A stretch of DNA of 11,026 nucleotides, taken from positions 1-11,026 of the forward strand of contig JAJNQE010000068.1 of NCBI GenBank assembly GCA_021154985.1, written 5' to 3'. The position numbers were made by a program, and so were the translations under genes. Source of the DNA: Hydrogenophaga sp. GTDB lineage: Bacteria; Pseudomonadota; Gammaproteobacteria; Burkholderiales; Burkholderiaceae_C. The notes under the pieces are model-generated. The model did not search any database and was not told the DNA's origin. It saw nothing but the letters and a program-made list of their open reading frames with translations. How positions within the stretch are numbered: the first letter of the stretch is position 1; each line of letters opens with the position of its first letter. Shown here one piece after another: positions 7,412-11,026 of this stretch.

Positions 7412-8314
7412 ATGGACATCGATCCGCGCTTTTCGGTACTGGTCTCGGGCTACACCTTCTTCGAGAGCCCCCGCTGGCACGACGAGCGGCTCTGGCTGTC
7501 GGACTTCTACACCCACCAGGTGATTCGTGTGGACCTGCAAGGCCGGGTGGAGAAGATCGCCGAGGTGCCCGGGCAGCCGTCGGGCATGGGCTGGCTGCCC
7601 GACGGGCGCCTGCTGGTGGTGTCGATGCGAGACCGCAAGGTCTTGCGTCAGGAAACCGATGGCCGCCTCGTCACCCACGCCGACCTCTCAACCATCGCCG
7701 GTGGCCACACCAACGACATGGTGGTTGACGCTCAGGGCCGTGGGTATGTGGGCAACTTCGGCTTCGACCTCATGGGTGGCGGCGCACCGCAAACCTCCAA
7801 GCTCGCGCGGGTCGATCCCGATGGCTCGGTGCATGCCGTGGCCCGCGACCTGTACTTTCCCAACGGCAGCATGATCACGCCCGATGGCAGAACCTTGATC
7901 GTGGCCGAGACCATGGGCAACCGCCTCTCGGCCTTCGACCTGCAGCCCGATGGCGCGCTGGGACCGCGCCGGGACTGGGCCACATTCGGCACCACGCCAC
8001 CCATGACCGACATCGGTACCGTGCTGGGGCAGCTGAAAGCAGCGCCCGACGGCGCCACGCTGGACGCCGAGGGCGCCGTGTGGTTTGCCGACGCTGTGGG
8101 CCACCGCGTCGTGCGCATGGCGCCCGGCGGCGAGATCCTGGACAGCATCTCCACCGGCGCGATGGGTGCGTTTGCCTGCACGCTCGGCGGCCCGAACGGG
8201 CGAACGCTGTTCATCTGCGTGGCGCCCGACTTCAACGAACACGCGCGCCAGCAGGCGCGCGAGGCATCGGTGTGGACAACCGAGGTGGGCGTGCCCGGCG
8301 CCGGGCGGCCCTGA
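7412..8314 (+). CDS. SMP-30/gluconolactonase/LRE family protein (probable sugar lactonase)
   Basis: This is a 300-residue six-bladed beta-propeller protein. The divalent-metal ligands expected for the family are in place: Glu18 in FFESPRW, Asn151 in YFPNGSMITPDG, and Asp218 in LDAEGAVWFAD. Asn101 in GGHTNDMVVD matches the substrate-site Asn of human SMP-30. Characterised relatives open sugar lactones such as glucono-1,5-lactone; others hydrolyse different lactones or organophosphates, so the substrate is uncertain. There is no signal peptide, so it is probably cytosolic. The ATG at 7412 is well supported by AGGAGA four bases upstream; an in-frame extension to 7286 would cross the divergent gene and its promoter region. 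The stop TGA at 8312-8314 abuts the stop of the convergent uvrA-like gene with no base between them. Confidence 0.9.
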   Translation: MDIDPRFSVLVSGYTFFESPRWHDERLWLSDFYTHQVIRVDLQGRVEKIAEVPGQPSGMGWLPDGRLLVVSMRDRKVLRQETDGRLVTHADLSTIAGGHTNDMVVDAQGRGYVGNFGFDLMGGGAPQTSKLARVDPDGSVHAVARDLYFPNGSMITPDGRTLIVAETMGNRLSAFDLQPDGALGPRRDWATFGTTPPMTDIGTVLGQLKAAPDGATLDAEGAVWFADAVGHRVVRMAPGGEILDSISTGAMGAFACTLGGPNGRTLFICVAPDFNEHARQQAREASVWTTEVGVPGAGRP

Positions 8315-11026
8315 TCAGCGCGCCAGCACCGGCCCCAGCACCCGCCCGGTGTGCGTGTCCAGCCGCACCACCTCGTCGGGCGGTGCCGCCGCCACGATGA
8401 GGCCACCACCGCTGCCCCCCTCGGGGCCGAGGTCGATGATCCAGTCGGCCTCGGCCATCACGTCCAGGTCGTGCTCGATCACCACCACGCTGTGGCCGCC
8501 GTCCACCAGGCGGTGCAGCACGCGGATGAGTTTTTCCACGTCGGCCATGTGCAGACCCACCGTGGGCTCGTCGAGCACGTACAGCGTGTGCGGTGCCTTC
8601 TGACCCCGGCGCGTGATGTCGTCGCGCACCTTGCTAAGCTCGGTCACCAGCTTGATGCGCTGCGCCTCGCCGCCCGAGAGCGTGGGGCTGGGCTGGCCCA
8701 GGGTGAGGTAACCCAGGCCCACGTCTTTCAGCAACTGCAGCGGGTGAGCGATGTTGGGCATGCTGGCGAAGAAATCCACCGCTTCATCCACCTCCATCTG
8801 CAGCACGTCGCCGATGCTCTTGCCCTTCCAGGTGACGGCCAGGGTTTCGGGGTTGAAGCGAGCGCCGTGGCAGACCTCGCAAGGCACCTTCACGTCGGGC
8901 AGAAAGCTCATTTCGATGGTGCGCATGCCCTGGCCCTCGCAGCCCGGGCAGCGGCCTTCGCCGGTGTTGAAGCTGAAGCGGCCCGGGCCGTAGCCGCGCG
9001 CCTTGGCTTCCAGCGTGTCGGCAAACAGTTTGCGCACCGTGTCCCAGAAACCGATGTAGGTGGCCGGGCAGGAGCGCGGGGTTTTGCCGATGGGGGTCTG
9101 GTCGACTTCGAGCACGCGGTCCACGGTCTCGAATCCGCTCACGCCGATGCAGCCGGACCACGCCGGGTACTGGCCCTTGTCCATGGCGTCGCGCCCGGCC
9201 TTGGTGCTGCGCTGGGTCACGGCGGCGGCCACGTTGGTCAGCAGCACGTCGCGCGCGAGGGTGGATTTGCCGGAGCCGGAGACGCCGGTGATGACGACCA
9301 GGCGCTGCAGCGGGACGGACGCGTCGAGGTGGTTGAGGTTGTGGAGTTGGGCGCCTTGGACGTGCAGCCAAGGGGAACCCTCACCCCCGCCCTCTCCCGC
9401 AGGCGGGAGAGGGGGCAAGACATCGCGCCTCGGCTGCAGCGGGTGTTTCATCGCGTGCAGCAGATACCGACCCGTCACCGACTCGGGGTTGGCCGAGAGG
9501 TCGTCCACGCTCCCCTGCGCCACCACGCGGCCACCGCGTTTGCCGGCGCTCGGGCCGATGTCGATGATGTGGTCGGCGCGGCGGATGGTGTCTTCGTCGT
9601 GCTCCACCACCACCAGCGTGTTGCCCATGTCGCCGAGCTTGTGCAGCGCGTTGAGCAGAATCGCGTTGTCGCGCGCGTGCAGGCCGATGGTGGGCTCGTC
9701 GAGCACGTAGCACACGCCCTGCAGGTTGCTGCCGAGCTGCGCGGCCAGGCGGATGCGCTGCGCCTCGCCACCGCTGAGCGTGGGCGCGCCCCGGTCCAGC
9801 GTGAGGTAGTTCAATCCCACCTCTTCGAGGAAGGCCAGTCGGCTCTCGATCTCGGGCAACAGGTCGCGGGCGATGCCGGTTTCTCGCTTGGACATCGCAG
9901 CGTCCTTCATGAGACCTTGCACCCACAAACGAACCTCGCGCACCGACAGCCGCGCCACATCCGTGATGCCCACGCCGCTGAACTTCACCGCGCGAGCCTG
10001 GGCGTTCAGACGCGTGCCTTCGCAGGTCGGGCAGACCTCGTCGACCAGGTCGTCCACCTCGGGTTCGGCAAAGCTCTGTTCGCGGCCGCGTTCCTTGTCG
10101 TCGCGCACCGAATCGTCGAGCACGCTGCGCTGGTCGCGCGAGAGCTTCAGGCCGGTGCCCACGCAGTCGGGGCACCAGCCGTGTTTGCTGTTGTACGAGA
10201 ACAGGCGCGGGTCGAGCTCGGGGTAGCTGGTGGCGCACACCGGGCAGGCGCGGGTGGTGGAAAACACCTCCAGCTGGCCGAGTTCACGGGTGGACGTGCC
10301 CTCTTCCAACGCCCGCGCAAGGCCGTCGAGCGGGTGCAACACGTGCACCACGCCTTTGCCGATCTCCAGCGCCTTGGCCAGTTGGCTGCGCAGCAGCGCT
10401 TCGTTGTCGGCGCTCACCACAAAGTCGGCCACCGGCAGCTCGATGGTGTGTTCCTTGAAGCGGTCGATGCGCGGGAATCCGGTGGTGGGCAGAAACTCGC
10501 CGTCCACCCGCAGGTGGGTGTGGCCGCGCGGGCGCGCCCAGTCGGCCAGCTCGGTGTAGACGCCCTTGCGGTTGACCACCAGTGGTGCCAGCAGGCCGAT
10601 GTGCTGGCCCGCGTAGCGCCTGAGGATGGCGGCCGCAATGCTGTCGGCACTCTGCGGCATCACGGCCGCGCCGTCGTGCACGCAGTGTTGTGTGCCCAGC
10701 TTCACGTAGAGCAGGCGCAGGAAGTGCCAGACCTCGGTGGTGGTGCCCACCGTGCTCTTGCGCCCGCCGCGCGAGAGGCGCTGCTCGATCGCCACCGTGG
10801 GTGGAATGCCGTAGACCGCGTCCACCTCGGGGCGGCCAGCCGGCTGCACGATGCTGCGCGCGTAGGCGTTCAGGCTCTCCAGATAACGGCGCTGGCCCTC
10901 GTTGAACAGGATGTCGAAGGCCAGCGTGGACTTGCCGGAGCCGGAGACGCCGGTGATCACGGTAAAGCGGTTGCGGGGGATCTCGACGTCGATGTTCTTG
11001 AGGTTGTGTTCCCGGGCCTTATGGAT
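8315..11026 (-). CDS. uvrA: UvrA-family excinuclease ATPase, N-terminal end outside the window (possible C-terminal half of a tandem UvrA)
   Basis: There are 903 visible residues, open at the window edge. UvrA finds DNA damage in nucleotide excision repair and loads UvrB. Both ATPase units are complete. The first has Walker A GVSGSGKST at about 26-34, LSGGEAQRIRL near 416 and Walker B VLDEPTIGLH near 441. The second has GVSGSGKST near 580, LSGGEAQRIKL near 782 and VLDEPTVGLH near 816. Zinc sites are CPVC/CPDC (about 258-287) and CPGC/CEVC (about 692-717). The stretch from about 115 to 240, with VNRKGVYTELADW and LRVDGEFLP, fits the UvrB-binding domain, which UvrA2/DrrC-type paralogues lack. 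The first visible residues, IHKAREHNLKN, correspond to about residues 6-16 of a standard UvrA, and there is no start codon before the GTG at 10960. The gene may start just outside or continue into an upstream UvrA copy. Low-complexity residues 536-550 come from a palindromic repeat. Confidence 0.93.
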   Translation of the reverse strand: MHKAREHNLKNIDVEIPRNRFTVITGVSGSGKSTLAFDILFNEGQRRYLESLNAYARSIVQPAGRPEVDAVYGIPPTVAIEQRLSRGGRKSTVGTTTEVWHFLRLLYVKLGTQHCVHDGAAVMPQSADSIAAAILRRYAGQHIGLLAPLVVNRKGVYTELADWARPRGHTHLRVDGEFLPTTGFPRIDRFKEHTIELPVADFVVSADNEALLRSQLAKALEIGKGVVHVLHPLDGLARALEEGTSTRELGQLEVFSTTRACPVCATSYPELDPRLFSYNSKHGWCPDCVGTGLKLSRDQRSVLDDSVRDDKERGREQSFAEPEVDDLVDEVCPTCEGTRLNAQARAVKFSGVGITDVARLSVREVRLWVQGLMKDAAMSKRETGIARDLLPEIESRLAFLEEVGLNYLTLDRGAPTLSGGEAQRIRLAAQLGSNLQGVCYVLDEPTIGLHARDNAILLNALHKLGDMGNTLVVVEHDEDTIRRADHIIDIGPSAGKRGGRVVAQGSVDDLSANPESVTGRYLLHAMKHPLQPRRDVLPPLPPAGEGGGEGSPWLHVQGAQLHNLNHLDASVPLQRLVVITGVSGSGKSTLARDVLLTNVAAAVTQRSTKAGRDAMDKGQYPAWSGCIGVSGFETVDRVLEVDQTPIGKTPRSCPATYIGFWDTVRKLFADTLEAKARGYGPGRFSFNTGEGRCPGCEGQGMRTIEMSFLPDVKVPCEVCHGARFNPETLAVTWKGKSIGDVLQMEVDEAVDFFASMPNIAHPLQLLKDVGLGYLTLGQPSPTLSGGEAQRIKLVTELSKVRDDITRRGQKAPHTLYVLDEPTVGLHMADVEKLIRVLHRLVDGGHSVVVIEHDLDVMAEADWIIDLGPEGGSGGGLIVAAAPPDEVVRLDTHTGRVLGPVLAR
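9377..9421. repeat. Palindromic GC-rich repeat of normally intergenic type, inside uvrA
   Basis: The core is a perfect inverted repeat with 11-base arms, CCCTCTCCCGC (9390-9400) and GCGGGAGAGGG (9403-9413), separated by two bases. Flanks of the form CCCTCACCCCC on one side and GGGCAAGA on the other match a dispersed repeat that I know from intergenic regions of many Proteobacteria. Here it lies within the UvrA reading frame, between the two ATPase halves, and encodes PPLPPAGEGGGEG and neighbouring residues without shifting the frame. Copy number elsewhere in the genome cannot be seen from this window. Confidence 0.75.

Noticed and set aside
10958..10960. GTG as the true start of the UvrA protein
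   Set aside because: It lies inside the conserved strand leading into the first Walker A motif, and upstream codons still encode UvrA sequence (AREHNLKNIDVEIP).

Overview
This window looks like chromosomal DNA from a GC-rich betaproteobacterium, most likely Burkholderiales/Comamonadaceae (Hydrogenophaga- or Acidovorax-like). The evidence is the high GC content with strong third-position GC bias, an S-adenosylhomocysteine (SAH) riboswitch in front of ahcY followed by metF, and a small tail-anchored protein of a type I associate with Comamonadaceae. The genus is inferred. Apart from one short palindromic repeat inside a gene I see no insertion sequence, phage gene, CRISPR array, tRNA or rRNA.

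Layout. 1-729 (+) is the C-terminal part of a PaaE-like oxygenase reductase with an NAD-binding lobe and a plant-type 2Fe-2S domain. It ends 12 bases from a convergent minus-strand operon. Read from right to left, that operon is: a promoter candidate (4376-4381), an SAH riboswitch (4297-4369), a terminator-like hairpin (4261-4294), ahcY (4216-2783), a TlyA-family rRNA methyltransferase (2777-2019), metF (1979-1149), and a short RlpA-like lipoprotein (1152-742) whose start codon overlaps the metF stop. On the plus strand, diverging from ahcY, a HAD phosphatase (4461-5273) overlaps an MFS transporter (5270-6544) by four bases. A small coiled-coil/tail-anchored protein (6594-6977) follows. A minus-strand cysteine-rich protein (7312-6992) diverges from a plus-strand SMP-30/gluconolactonase-type enzyme (7412-8314). 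The right end (8315 to the edge) is a minus-strand UvrA-family protein that is still open at its N-terminal side.

How the genes work together. AhcY removes SAH, the by-product and inhibitor of SAM-dependent methylation. MetF supplies 5-methyl-tetrahydrofolate for remaking methionine. TlyA is a SAM consumer that produces SAH. Placing all three behind an SAH-sensing RNA makes a feed-forward methyl-cycle operon. The RlpA-like lipoprotein is translationally coupled to metF but has no obvious metabolic link to it.

The best leads are: (1) the riboswitch expression platform, where one short segment can pair with the aptamer, the terminator or the ribosome-binding site; (2) an 11-bp-arm palindromic repeat of a normally intergenic type sitting in frame inside the UvrA coding sequence; (3) the chance that this UvrA is the second half of a double-length tandem UvrA; and (4) the coupling of a cell-wall lipoprotein to an SAH-controlled operon. 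I found no wholly unknown multi-gene system.
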